Origin: Kroppenstedtia sanguinis
Lineage (GTDB): Bacteria > Bacillota > Bacilli > Thermoactinomycetales > DSM-45169
Assembly (NCBI RefSeq): GCF_050433445.1
Contig: NZ_JBNPXF010000005.1
Location: forward strand, 62,001-126,000
Direction of reading: 5' to 3'
DNA length: 64,000 nt
Shown here: positions 1-7,811 of the stretch, piece after piece
How positions within the stretch are numbered: the first letter of the stretch is position 1
Layout of the letters: the number at the start of each line of letters is the position of its first letter
Program-made: the position numbers and the translations under genes
The notes under the pieces: model-generated
Database searches by the model: none
Told to the model about the DNA's origin: nothing
Seen by the model: the letters and a program-made list of their open reading frames with translations, nothing else

Positions 1-1
1 T

Positions 2-337
2 CTGTATGAAAAGGTGTCTGCCTATCGTTATGCCGGGGTATACCTGGTATCCGGATATCGGTTCGTGGAGTTTTACAGTGCTGGTTTTTGCTCCCTCCTG
101 CCGGCAGTCTCTTTTGGTTGCGGCCTCCACAGTGTGGCGGCGGCCAGAGGGAGTGTAGTACGTGAACAGACGGGAGATCAGGTGGAGGTTTATGTTCCTT
201 TCTATCGGGGGCATCACCTGATCGGAGAACTGGTTGTTGTGGGCATGTCGGTTCGAAGTGTAGATGAGGAAGATATCGCTCTTTTTTGTGAGATTGCTTC
301 TCTCCTAGAAACCAAGGTGGAAGAGTGTAATTCCTGA
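2..337 (+). CDS. GAF-domain protein, C-terminal part (5' end outside window)
   Basis: The frame is open from base 2, so the gene starts upstream of the window; an internal GTG at 14 is unlikely to be the true start. About 111 residues are visible. The end of the protein, with a hydrophobic strand (LIGELVVVGMSV) followed by an acidic VDEEDIALFCEIA helix, has the usual shape of the last strand and helix of a GAF domain. Such domains bind small ligands and are common in redox or nucleotide sensors. No catalytic residue can be assigned and no output domain is seen. The gene is followed by an intrinsic terminator and then by the SR1-like locus. The family call is an inference from pattern; the specific function is unknown. 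Confidence 0.55.
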   Translation: MYEKVSAYRYAGVYLVSGYRFVEFYSAGFCSLLPAVSFGCGLHSVAAARGSVVREQTGDQVEVYVPFYRGHHLIGELVVVGMSVRSVDEEDIALFCEIASLLETKVEECNS

Positions 338-421
338 TCCTTGCCAAGAGAAGGCGCAGAGAAGGGATCCTTTTAATGTAAAATTTCGAATTATGGGAAT
401 GAACTGCGAGGACTGAGATCG

Positions 422-447
422 GCCGGCGAGGGAGCCGGATTTTTTTA
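422..447 (+). terminator. intrinsic terminator of the GAF-domain gene
   Basis: A CCGGC / GCCGG stem with a 6-nt loop is followed by A and eight T residues. It lies about 85 bases after the GAF gene stop and just upstream of the next promoter. Confidence 0.75.
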
Positions 448-474
448 TTGCCAAGAGAAACCAGAGATCACAGG

Positions 475-503
475 TTGACGTTAATTGTATATCCTAATAT
501 AAT
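475..503 (+). promoter_or_regulatory. sigma-A promoter of the SR1-like RNA
   Basis: TTGACG (475-480), a 17-base spacer and TATAAT (498-503) form a near-consensus vegetative promoter. Transcription would begin near 510, about 70 bases before the SR1P start codon. Confidence 0.8.
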
Positions 504-506
504 AAA

Positions 507-517
507 TGTGACATATT
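507..517 (+). promoter_or_regulatory. CcpN-like operator at the start of the SR1-like transcript
   Basis: TGTGACATATT fits the CcpN consensus TRTGHYATAYW, as I recall it for B. subtilis, at all 11 positions. It sits immediately downstream of the -10 box, where a repressor would block initiation. In B. subtilis CcpN represses sr1 together with gapB and pckA when glycolytic carbon is available. Assigning the same regulator here is inference, because no ccpN gene is visible in this window. Confidence 0.55.
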
Positions 518-579
518 ATTTGAGGCCAAGGCGCTTTAATTCAGGCTGAATCCGCTTTTCAAGGGGGATGTCAAATCTG

Positions 580-699
580 ATGGAAGCAATCATATGTCAA
601 ACCTGTGATGGAATCATCACCTATGTAGATAGTGAAAAAAGCGGAACCCTGTACGGAACTTGTCCGGGTTGCACCGAATCGACCTCTGACGAAGAATAA
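580..699 (+). CDS. SR1P small peptide, GapA-binding
   Basis: This 39-residue peptide starts with MEAIICQTCDGIITYVDS and continues with EKSGTLYGTCPGC before an acidic end. It matches B. subtilis SR1P in length, in the ICQxC near the N-terminus, in the TLYGTC core and in the DEE tail. In B. subtilis SR1P binds the glycolytic glyceraldehyde-3-phosphate dehydrogenase GapA and promotes its interaction with RNase J1. ATG 580 gives the family length. An in-frame ATG at 568 directly abuts the AAGGGGG ribosome site (561-567) and is too close to use. Cysteine pairs at both ends could bind a metal or form disulfides. The gene stands alone under its own promoter and terminator. Confidence 0.85.
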   Translation: MEAIICQTCDGIITYVDSEKSGTLYGTCPGCTESTSDEE

Positions 700-713
700 A
701 GAGCTGATAGATC

Positions 714-740
714 GCCGCGGTATCTGCCGCGGCTTTTTTT
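714..740 (+). terminator. intrinsic terminator of the SR1-like RNA
   Basis: A perfect 7-bp GCCGCGG / CCGCGGC stem with a 6-nt loop is followed by seven T residues, 14 bases after the SR1P stop codon. Confidence 0.9.
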
Positions 741-843
741 GTGTGCCTGTGCAAGTCATAAACCACGGGAGTCGATCATCAAATAAAGATAAGGGCAAGC
801 TTCGGTTTGTCTTGAAAAAAGTGGGTTACGGAGGGGCAGTCAC

Positions 844-1884
844 ATGAAAAAAAGAAGAGGATGGAGTCTCGTCGGGATCCCGCTCCTGGTGTCTGTCATC
901 AGTCTGGTGGGATGTGCAGGGGATACAGGAGCAGGAGCTGGAGGAGCTGAGGGGAAGATCACTTTATATTCTCCAGAGACGCCGGATATGTCCAAGGAGA
1001 TCGGTCAAGCTTACGAAAAGGCGAACCCGGGCTCTAAAGTGGATGTGCAATACGGTGGTACCAATGTGATTGTAAACCGGCTCATTGCAGAAAAAGATCG
1101 TCCCATGGGAGATCTCTGGTACGGCGGGGGGGGATTTCTACCTTTTGAAACAGCCAAAGGAAAAGGGATTGTCACCTCTTACAAACCCGACTTCGCCAAG
1201 GATTGGCCGGTGGAGAAAAACGGTATCAGACTCCGGGATAAAGATTGGAAATGGGTAGGTACTGAGATATTCGTTCTGGGATTTATCTACAACACGGATC
1301 AGGTGAAAAAAGATGAAGTTCCCCGTACGTGGGATGACCTGCTGGATCCCCGCTGGAAAGGGAAGTTTCAAATGCCTAATCCTGCCGCTTCCGGCACAGC
1401 CACATTGACAGTGATGAGCCAGATGATGGAAATGGGTGAGGAAAAAGGGTGGCAATATTTCGATAAATTGGTGGATCAGGCCAACGCTTTTCCTGATTCG
1501 GGCTTAGCTCCCTCGCAGGCAGTAGCCAAAGGGGAGGCGGAGATCGGAGTTGCCTTTGACTTTATGGCCTATGAAATGAAGGCCCGAGGAGAAAAAGTGG
1601 ATTTTGTGGTTCCGGAGAAGACGCCGATTCTGGTCAATCCCGTCACCCTGGTGAAGGATGGACCCAATCCCGAGGGTGGAAAAGCGATGATCGATTACCT
1701 TTTGTCTAAAGAAGGGCAGGAGGTGCTTGCTAAATGGTACCATATTCCGATCCGGGAGGATGTTAAATCCCAGACTCCCCTCACCTTGAAAAAGGTGATC
1801 CCCCACGCGCAAAAATTGGATGTGGATTGGGCAGTGAAGAATTACGACCGGATCCGGAACGAGTGGCGTAAAAAATTTGAGTGA
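844..1884 (+). CDS. ABC transporter substrate-binding lipoprotein (AfuA/PhnS type)
   Basis: The 346-residue protein begins with a lipoprotein signal: two lysines and arginines, a hydrophobic stretch, then an LVGC lipobox at about residues 21-24. It would be anchored on the outer face of the membrane. The body is a type 2 periplasmic binding fold of the group that binds ferric iron, 2-aminoethylphosphonate or sugar phosphates; IYNTDQV and DLLDPRWKGK are typical of it. It is the first gene of a four-gene operon with an ATPase, a duplicated permease and a HAD phosphatase. A strong GGAGGGG site precedes ATG 844. Substrate specificity cannot be read from sequence alone; the phosphatase neighbour hints at a phosphorylated substrate. 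Confidence 0.85.
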   Translation: MKKRRGWSLVGIPLLVSVISLVGCAGDTGAGAGGAEGKITLYSPETPDMSKEIGQAYEKANPGSKVDVQYGGTNVIVNRLIAEKDRPMGDLWYGGGGFLPFETAKGKGIVTSYKPDFAKDWPVEKNGIRLRDKDWKWVGTEIFVLGFIYNTDQVKKDEVPRTWDDLLDPRWKGKFQMPNPAASGTATLTVMSQMMEMGEEKGWQYFDKLVDQANAFPDSGLAPSQAVAKGEAEIGVAFDFMAYEMKARGEKVDFVVPEKTPILVNPVTLVKDGPNPEGGKAMIDYLLSKEGQEVLAKWYHIPIREDVKSQTPLTLKKVIPHAQKLDVDWAVKNYDRIRNEWRKKFE

Positions 1885-1894
1885 GGGGTGCCCC

Positions 1895-3034
1895 ATGGAG
1901 TTTGTGTCCATTCAAAAGTTAAATAAGAGCTACACCGGGGTCAACGCGCTAGAGGATGTCAATCTGGAGATCCGGGAAGGCGAGTTGTTCGCCCTCCTGG
2001 GCCCCTCGGGATGTGGAAAAACGACGACGATGCGTTGTATCGCCGGTTTTGAAGAACCTTCTTCCGGAACGATTTGGATTGGCGGGAAAGATATCCGGGG
2101 GGTCCCGGCTCATCGGCGGAACTGTGGCATGGTTTTTCAGAGCTATGCCTTGTTTCCCCATCTAACCGTGTTTGAAAATGTAGCTTATCCCCTGAATCTG
2201 CGGCGATTTTACCGGGAGGGCCCTTGGACAAAACTACGGATTTTGACAAGGATGATCAGTCGCAGATTGACACGGATTCCGTCGCAGATCAGCGAAAAAG
2301 TGGAGGAGACCCTGGAGATGGTAGAACTGCATCACCTGCAAGATCGCCTGCCGAATCAATTGTCCGGGGGACAACAACAGCGGGTGGCACTGGCTCGAGC
2401 CATCATCATGGAACCTTCTCTGTTGCTCATGGATGAACCCTTGTCCAATTTGGATAAGAAGCTGAGGGGGAGCATGCGAAAACTGATCTGCAATATCCAA
2501 AGGAAATTGGGAATTACGACGATTTTTGTCACCCATGATCAAGAGGAAGCGATGAGCATGGCGGATCGGATTGCAGTCATGAAGGAAGGGAGGGTGGTAC
2601 AGACGGATACCCCTTCTCGCCTGTATAGTCAGCCGGCCACCACTTATGTAGCTGATTTTGTAGGCTCCTCCAACCTGTTTCAGGCCCAAGTGAAAATGGA
2701 GGAAGCAGACCAAAGCCGGATTCTCTCCATCGGCCCCGGACTGGATCTGGTAAGTGCCCTCACTCCCGAAGGGGAGACAGCGGAGGTGCTGATCCGACCG
2801 GAAAGTCTGTCTGTTTTTCCACGGGAGGAGCAGCTCCCGGCACCGGAGTCTCCCAACTGTTGGCCAGCACAGGTGATTCGCTCTACCTATCTCGGCCCCA
2901 AGGTTCGCTATGAAGTGGATGCAAAAGGAATTCTTTTCAAGGTGGATGTGGTGTACACCGATGAGAAAACGCTTCTGGGTGAGGGGGATCCGGTTTGGGT
3001 CACCTTGGAGCCGGAGCAGGTGGTGGTTTTGTGA
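1895..3034 (+). CDS. ABC transporter ATP-binding protein (PotA/FbpC/PhnT type)
   Basis: About 379 residues with every expected nucleotide-binding motif: Walker A GPSGCGKTT near residue 36, Q-loop MVFQSYALF, signature LSGGQQQRVALARA, Walker B LLLMDEP and switch VTHD. A basic insertion of about 25 residues lies between the Q-loop and the signature. The last 110 residues look like a TOBE-type regulatory domain. ATG 1895 is chosen over an upstream GTG at 1877 because the GAGGGG site at 1883-1888 precedes it and the protein then begins at the family N-terminus. The gene follows the binding protein by 10 bases and energises import through the next gene product. Confidence 0.9.
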   Translation: MEFVSIQKLNKSYTGVNALEDVNLEIREGELFALLGPSGCGKTTTMRCIAGFEEPSSGTIWIGGKDIRGVPAHRRNCGMVFQSYALFPHLTVFENVAYPLNLRRFYREGPWTKLRILTRMISRRLTRIPSQISEKVEETLEMVELHHLQDRLPNQLSGGQQQRVALARAIIMEPSLLLMDEPLSNLDKKLRGSMRKLICNIQRKLGITTIFVTHDQEEAMSMADRIAVMKEGRVVQTDTPSRLYSQPATTYVADFVGSSNLFQAQVKMEEADQSRILSIGPGLDLVSALTPEGETAEVLIRPESLSVFPREEQLPAPESPNCWPAQVIRSTYLGPKVRYEVDAKGILFKVDVVYTDEKTLLGEGDPVWVTLEPEQVVVL

Positions 3035-3045
3035 GAGGGGGAAAC

Positions 3046-4749
3046 GTGAGCGAGAAGATTAAAAAATGGAGCGGTCTGGGGATTTTGAAACTACTCATCC
3101 TCCTGTTTTTTATAATTTTCCTGATCCTCCCCTTGGTTTCCATCCTGTTGGTCAGTTTTGTCGGGGAACCGATCAATCTTCCGGGAAGTCTGGTGGATTC
3201 TCAGATCCGGACGTCGACCCTGGAGAAACTCACCAGCTTTTCCCTGGCAGGGTATCGGGAATTTTGGCAAGATTCCCGCTATCTGTCCGCACTCCTAAAC
3301 AGCCTCCAGTTGGCCACAGGGGTTGCGGTGTGTGTGACATTGTTGTGTCTGCCGATGGCCTATGCCTTTGCTCGCACGGATATGCCCTTTAAGAAAACCT
3401 TTGCTGCGCTGGCCACGGTTCCTTTGGTGATGCCGACGTTCATTTCCTCCTATGCATTTATGCTGATGTTCGGACAGACGGGGTGGGTAAATCATCTGTG
3501 GCGAGCTTTGGGGGGAGAGGGAGTCCTGTTTGAGGTCCAATCGATGCTGGGGATTATCTTGGTTCAGGTTTTCTTTTTCTTTCCTTATGCCCTGTGGCCG
3601 ATGGTAGCCGCTTTTCGTGCCAGTGATTCCGCTCTGGAAGAGGCTTCTCGCAACTTGGGGGCAAAAGGGGGAGTCACCTTCCTCGGGGTGACCCTTCCCT
3701 TGGCGGGTCCAGGGATTTTATCCAGTATGTTGCTGGTGTTCACCATCAGCTTCTCCGACTTTGGTACCCCGATTATCTTGGCTCCCAAGAACCTGAATTT
3801 GATTGTCGTCGAGGCTTACCGGGAGATTGCTGGCTTTTTCAATTGGTCGGGGTCCGCCATCTTGACCGTGGTGATGGTGGGAGTGGCTGCCCTTTTCTTC
3901 TGGTTACAACGGTGGGTGATTCGTGGGAAGGAGTACGGGACCATCTCGGGAAAACCGACGGGTTCTGGGAGGATGAAAGGAAAGGGACTAAATAGGGTTC
4001 TCTCTTTATACAGCCTGCTCGTTCTACTGGTTCCTCTGTTGGCGATGGGGTCGATCTTTCTTTCTTCCATCGCCACTACCTGGGGACACCATGCACTGCC
4101 TGACGGCTACACAGTGAAGCACTATGTCACCCTCTTCAGCACCTCTTACGGAAATATATTCAACAGTCTGATCCTGGCCACGGGGGCTTTGATACTCAGT
4201 GTGATAATCGCAGTATTTGTCTCCTGGTTTGTGGTGCGGAGGGGATCGGTCTCCCTGGATTGGCTTTCGTCGATTCCGCTCGTGGTACCGGGAATTGCAC
4301 TGGGGATCGCCTTGATCCAAACCTTTAACACACCACCGTTGCAATTAACGGGGACGGCGATGTTGTTGATAGTCGCCTATACGATTCGACGAATGCCTTA
4401 TATGATTCGCTCCACGATGGGGACGATGATGGCGATCCGGCGCGATGTGGAGGAGGCATCGGTCAGTCTCGGAGCTTCTCCTTTCATGACCATGATCACT
4501 GTGATCGGACCTTTGATGTTGCCAGGGATTATTGCCGGTGGGATCTTGGTTTTTGTAACGGTGATCAAGGAGACCAGCATCTCTATCCTGATGGCACCGA
4601 CAGACTGGGCACCGATGAGTTTGGCTGTTTTTCAGAACTTGCTGCGCGGGGAGTTTTACATGGCTTCTGCTATGTCCATCGTGATCATCGTTCTGGTCAT
4701 CTTCCTGCAAAATTTCGCCGAAAAGCTGACGCGGGACCAACTTTACTGA
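3046..4749 (+). CDS. ABC transporter permease, two fused permease domains (FbpB/AfuB type)
   Basis: About 567 residues with roughly twelve membrane segments arranged as two binding-protein-dependent permease halves. Each half has an ATPase-contact EAA loop: EEASRNLGAKGG in the first and EEASVSLGASPF in the second. The duplicated form is typical of iron, aminoethylphosphonate and hexose-phosphate importers, where one polypeptide provides the whole channel. GTG 3046 follows a GAGAGGGGG site and lies 11 bases after the ATPase gene. The frame stays open upstream to 2995 only because it overlaps the ATPase gene. Confidence 0.9.
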   Translation: MSEKIKKWSGLGILKLLILLFFIIFLILPLVSILLVSFVGEPINLPGSLVDSQIRTSTLEKLTSFSLAGYREFWQDSRYLSALLNSLQLATGVAVCVTLLCLPMAYAFARTDMPFKKTFAALATVPLVMPTFISSYAFMLMFGQTGWVNHLWRALGGEGVLFEVQSMLGIILVQVFFFFPYALWPMVAAFRASDSALEEASRNLGAKGGVTFLGVTLPLAGPGILSSMLLVFTISFSDFGTPIILAPKNLNLIVVEAYREIAGFFNWSGSAILTVVMVGVAALFFWLQRWVIRGKEYGTISGKPTGSGRMKGKGLNRVLSLYSLLVLLVPLLAMGSIFLSSIATTWGHHALPDGYTVKHYVTLFSTSYGNIFNSLILATGALILSVIIAVFVSWFVVRRGSVSLDWLSSIPLVVPGIALGIALIQTFNTPPLQLTGTAMLLIVAYTIRRMPYMIRSTMGTMMAIRRDVEEASVSLGASPFMTMITVIGPLMLPGIIAGGILVFVTVIKETSISILMAPTDWAPMSLAVFQNLLRGEFYMASAMSIVIIVLVIFLQNFAEKLTRDQLY

Positions 4750-4766
4750 GGTGAGGAGGAGGGAAG

Positions 4767-5552
4767 ATGGGGCCGAGGGGATATATTTTGGATCTGGATG
4801 GAACGGTGTATCTCGGGGATCATCCTGTGCCGGGAGCAGATGTAGCGATCCGGACACTGCGGGCCAGAGGAGATCGGGTGCTCTTTCTCTCCAATAAACC
4901 GATTGCCCGCCGAGAGGATTATGTGCGCAAACTGCGAGGGATGGGCATTCCTGCCGAGCTGGAGGAGGTGGTCAACTCTTCTCTGGTGACGGCGCAATAT
5001 TTTCAGAGGATTTGCCGTTCCGGGGAGAAGGTCATGGTGGTCGGTGAGGAGCCGATCCAAGAGGAGTTGTTGCAACACGGGATCCGGTTGACAGAAGAGC
5101 CGATGGAAGCCCGCTATGTGTTATTGTCTTGGGACAGAGGCTTCACCTATAACAAACTGAATCGGGTGTTTCAGGCATGGAAGCAAGGGGCGGAAATCGT
5201 CGCCTCCAATCCGGATCGGACCTGCCCCGTTGACGGAGGGGAGCTACCGGATACCGCTGCTTTGATCGGTGCGGTGGAAGCGGTGACCGGTCAACGGGTG
5301 GGTCAGGTGGTTGGCAAACCCTCCTCTCTGATGGCGCAAGCCGCCCTTCATCAGCTGAACTTGGAACCGGCTGCCTGTTGGCTGGTGGGGGATCGGTTGG
5401 AGACGGACATCCGGATGGCCCAGGAGAATGGCATGGGATCGGTGCTGGTCTTGACTGGGATCAGTACACGCCAGGAGGCAGAGAGAAGTCCCTGGCGACC
5501 GGATTATATCTTGGACAGTATGGCCGAGGTGCCTGATCTGAAAATCAAATAA
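4767..5552 (+). CDS. HAD-superfamily subclass IIA phosphatase (NagD/AraL type)
   Basis: The 261-residue protein has HAD motif I as LDLDGTVYLGD near residue 9, motif II in FLSNKP near residue 44, and motif IV with a GDRLETDI sequence near residue 211. The cap type and length fit the NagD/AraL/p-nitrophenylphosphatase branch, which hydrolyses small phosphorylated sugars or nucleotides in the cytoplasm. It is the last gene of the ABC importer operon, 17 bases after the permease, with a GAGGAGGGA site before ATG 4767. That position suggests it dephosphorylates the imported compound. The exact substrate is unknown. Confidence 0.8.
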   Translation: MGPRGYILDLDGTVYLGDHPVPGADVAIRTLRARGDRVLFLSNKPIARREDYVRKLRGMGIPAELEEVVNSSLVTAQYFQRICRSGEKVMVVGEEPIQEELLQHGIRLTEEPMEARYVLLSWDRGFTYNKLNRVFQAWKQGAEIVASNPDRTCPVDGGELPDTAALIGAVEAVTGQRVGQVVGKPSSLMAQAALHQLNLEPAACWLVGDRLETDIRMAQENGMGSVLVLTGISTRQEAERSPWRPDYILDSMAEVPDLKIK

Positions 5553-5585
5553 AAATAGCGGGTCGGAATTCCCCACCCGCTATTT
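5553..5585. terminator. bidirectional terminator between the phosphatase gene and speA
   Basis: An 11-bp perfect inverted repeat, AAATAGCGGGT / ACCCGCTATTT, lies between two convergent genes. The minus-strand copy is followed by TTTTTATTT, so it ends speA well and probably ends the ABC operon too. Confidence 0.8.
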
Positions 5586-5590
5586 CCCGT

Positions 5591-7051
5591 TTAAAACTCT
5601 TTTAACACCTGAACCATACGGATCTGTGGATCTTCAGGTCCCTGTACAGGCAAGCCGGCGTCCCGGTGTTCGGTGATATACTCGATGTTTTCCTGTGTGA
5701 TCTGTTCTCCGGGAAGCAAGACGGGAATCCCCGGCGGATAGATCATGATAAATTCCGCGATGATCCGGCCGGCGGATTCGGTAAAGGGAACTGGGACGGT
5801 TTCTCCATAGAAGGCATCCCGGGGAGAGACCGCCAGCACGGGAACCTCCGGAACCCGAACCGAGTCGACTCGCCCTTGCCTCTCGGTATAAAATTCCTGG
5901 GACAAACCCTCCAATGCTTCCACCAATCGATGGATGGAATCCTCGGTATCTCCGGGGGTAATCAGACACAGGAGGTTATACAGGTCAGACAATTCCACCT
6001 CGATATTCCATTGTTCCCGAAGCCAAGTCTCCGCATCGTAGCCAGTGATATCCAGGCTGTGCAAATGGATGATCAATTTGGTCTCATCCATGGCATAGGT
6101 AGCTTCACCCCCGAGGATTTCCCGACCGACACAGCGAAGTCCGGGGATTTCATTGATTCTCCTGCGGGCGAGATCAGCCAGCCGCAGTGCATCTCCGATC
6201 CGCTCTTCTCCATGGGTGGCCAGGTAGCGCCGGGCTGTATCCAGGGAAGCGAGGAGAAGATAGGAAGTGGAAGTGGTGGTCATCATGCTGATCATCGTTT
6301 GCACCCGGCGCGGGTGGATCAGACCTTCCCGCACATTCAACACCGAACTTTGGGTGAGGGATCCCCCCAGCTTGTGTACACTGGTGGCAGCCATGTCCGC
6401 GCCGGCTTGCATAGCGGACAAGGGTAAATTCTCGTGAAAATGGGTATGCACCCCGTGGGCTTCATCCACCAGGACGGGGATACCCCGGGAATGGGCCAGG
6501 TCTACGATCTCTTCCAGGTGACAGGCGATCCCGAAGTACGTAGGGTTGATCAACAAGATCGCCTTGACATCAGGGTGGTGATGGAGTGCTTCTTCCACCC
6601 CTTGTAGGGTGACCCCATGGGCAATTCCCAACTTTTCATCCATGACCGGATGAACAAAGATCGGGTGTCCGCCTGCCAAAATCAAGGCGGAGAGAACGGA
6701 TTTATGAACATTCCGGGGAACGATAATCTGATCTCCGGGATGGCAGACAGACATAACCATCGTCATAATGGCGCCGCTGGTCCCTTGTACGGAGAAGAAG
6801 GTGTGATCCGCTCCGAAGGCTTCCGCTGCCAGATCCTGTGCTTCCTGGATGACTCCGTGGGGGTGGTGCAGATCATCCAGGGGTTCAATATTGATCAAAT
6901 CGATGGATAAGGCTGAATCTCCCATGAATCGGCGAAATTCAGGGTCCATTCCTCTCCCTTTTTTGTGTCCGGGAATATGAAACTGTAGAGGATCTTTCCG
7001 CGCATGTGTTTGGAGACGGGTGAATAAAGGAGCTTGTGCTTGTTTGGACAC
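5591..7051 (-). CDS. speA: arginine decarboxylase, biosynthetic, PLP-dependent
   Basis: The 486-residue protein is very close to B. subtilis SpeA (about 490 residues), with FHIPGHKKG near residue 24, the conserved SVQGTSGA region near 87 and the pyridoxal-phosphate lysine in SVHKLGGS (K227). It decarboxylates arginine to agmatine, the first step of polyamine synthesis in bacilli. A C-terminal Orn/Lys/Arg decarboxylase domain is present. The start is GTG at 7051 with an AGAAAGG site. In B. subtilis speA lies beside sr1 and the ykt genes, as it does here, although the ABC operon now separates it from SR1. Confidence 0.93.
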   Translation of the reverse strand: MSKQAQAPLFTRLQTHARKDPLQFHIPGHKKGRGMDPEFRRFMGDSALSIDLINIEPLDDLHHPHGVIQEAQDLAAEAFGADHTFFSVQGTSGAIMTMVMSVCHPGDQIIVPRNVHKSVLSALILAGGHPIFVHPVMDEKLGIAHGVTLQGVEEALHHHPDVKAILLINPTYFGIACHLEEIVDLAHSRGIPVLVDEAHGVHTHFHENLPLSAMQAGADMAATSVHKLGGSLTQSSVLNVREGLIHPRRVQTMISMMTTTSTSYLLLASLDTARRYLATHGEERIGDALRLADLARRRINEIPGLRCVGREILGGEATYAMDETKLIIHLHSLDITGYDAETWLREQWNIEVELSDLYNLLCLITPGDTEDSIHRLVEALEGLSQEFYTERQGRVDSVRVPEVPVLAVSPRDAFYGETVPVPFTESAGRIIAEFIMIYPPGIPVLLPGEQITQENIEYITEHRDAGLPVQGPEDPQIRMVQVLKEF

Positions 7052-7256
7052 GAAGGTTCTACCTTTCTGAACAAAATATCATGAGGCAAAGTATAGCAGA
7101 TTGGGCTGGGATGTAGAAAGAGGAAATAAAAAAAACTCCCCTTTGGAGAAGGAGATGGATCCAGCCGGTTTAGAAGTGTTATGATTTACTTCGTTTGCAG
7201 ATGGTGGATGGGGTTTCGGATGAATCAGAAAATGGGCGGCGGAAGGGAGTCGGGTG

Positions 7257-7463
7257 CAGGCGTGTTGGTTAGCCATAATTTAGGTAGGAGATAAGGTCGG
7301 GATGGTGGGTGGGACTTTGATTTGTCTTTGCACTCTTTGCAAGAGTTCGTAGCCGTCCCACCATCCTCGTTCCCTCAAGCCATATTTTACGATGGGGACA
7401 ATGGGAAGAGAGAAAAGGTTGTTTCTTTCTCATCAACCACTTTATGATTAAACAACATCCCTG
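7257..7463 (+). repeat. MITE-like repeat, copy A (207 bp)
   Basis: The element has imperfect terminal inverted repeats. The left end, CAGGCGTGTTGGTTAGCCAT, matches the reverse complement of the right end, which reads CAGGGATGTTGTTTAATCAT. Between them is a core shared with copies near 29.9 and 31.1 kb (GGTCGGGATGGTGGG, GCAAGAG, TCGTAGCC, CCCTCAAGC, GGGAAGAG). No reading frame is conserved. Arms at 7309-7315 (GTGGGAC) and 7355-7361 (GTCCCAC) can form a hairpin. The whole 7052-7811 gap between speA and yktB appears to hold only repeats. Confidence 0.75.
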
Positions 7464-7511
7464 AGTCGTGCTGCTACCCTACCCAGTGTAGAAGTGAAGT
7501 CTTATGAGAGG

Positions 7512-7675
7512 GCGCTTGGGGGCAACATTCATCCTTGTGTTGCTGACCTCCCGGATTCGCCCTTGCCTGCCCGATGGGAAGATTCGGAGCGGACCGTCTA
7601 CACCTTTTGGGATGGTATCTGAGCGTGGAAGAACAGGATCTTCCCACCTAAAATAGGGTTAATCAACACGCCTGG
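7512..7675 (-). repeat. related repeat module ending in the same terminal sequence, inverted
   Basis: The right end (7647-7675), read on the minus strand, is CAGGCGTGTTGATTAACCCT then ATTTTAGG, nearly identical to the left end of the repeat at 31056. The inner part (GCAACATTCATCCTTGTGTT at one side; a GGGAAGATC then TGTTC segment at the other) also occurs in the copy at 29857-30141. It therefore appears to be a second, core-poor or diverged family member inserted next to copy A. Confidence 0.6.
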
Positions 7676-7729
7676 TTTCACATGACCTTTTGGTTTTTCT
7701 ACCGATCCAAAATCACTCGATGTGAAACC
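7674..7729. repeat. 56-bp palindromic repeat with GGTTTCACAT ends
   Basis: Outer arms GGTTTCACAT (7674-7683) and ATGTGAAACC (7720-7729) are perfectly complementary. The inner sequence, read on the minus strand (GAGTGATTTTGGATCGGTAG), matches a second copy at 33617-33675. The element directly abuts the end of the preceding repeat. Confidence 0.7.
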
Positions 7730-7811
7730 ACCCTTTCTCCAATACTTCAACCCACTTTCGGGACAAACCCTGCTTGTCCAACCGAAGGGTAGCCGCTTTT
7801 CATAAATCCCC

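Larger units (their letters stand above)
510..740 (+). ncRNA. sr1: SR1-like dual-function RNA (predicted transcript)
   Basis: The span from the predicted start site near 510 to the terminator T-tract is about 230 nt, close to the roughly 205-nt SR1 RNA of B. subtilis. It carries the SR1P reading frame and ends in a strong terminator. SR1 in B. subtilis acts both by base-pairing with ahrC mRNA and by encoding SR1P. Only the peptide-coding role can be supported from this sequence. The nearby speA and yktB agree with the B. subtilis setting, where sr1 lies just before speA. Confidence 0.6.

Noticed and set aside
632..847. 71-codon plus-strand frame overlapping SR1P and its terminator
   Set aside because: It is in a different frame from SR1P and reads through the terminator hairpin without a ribosome site.
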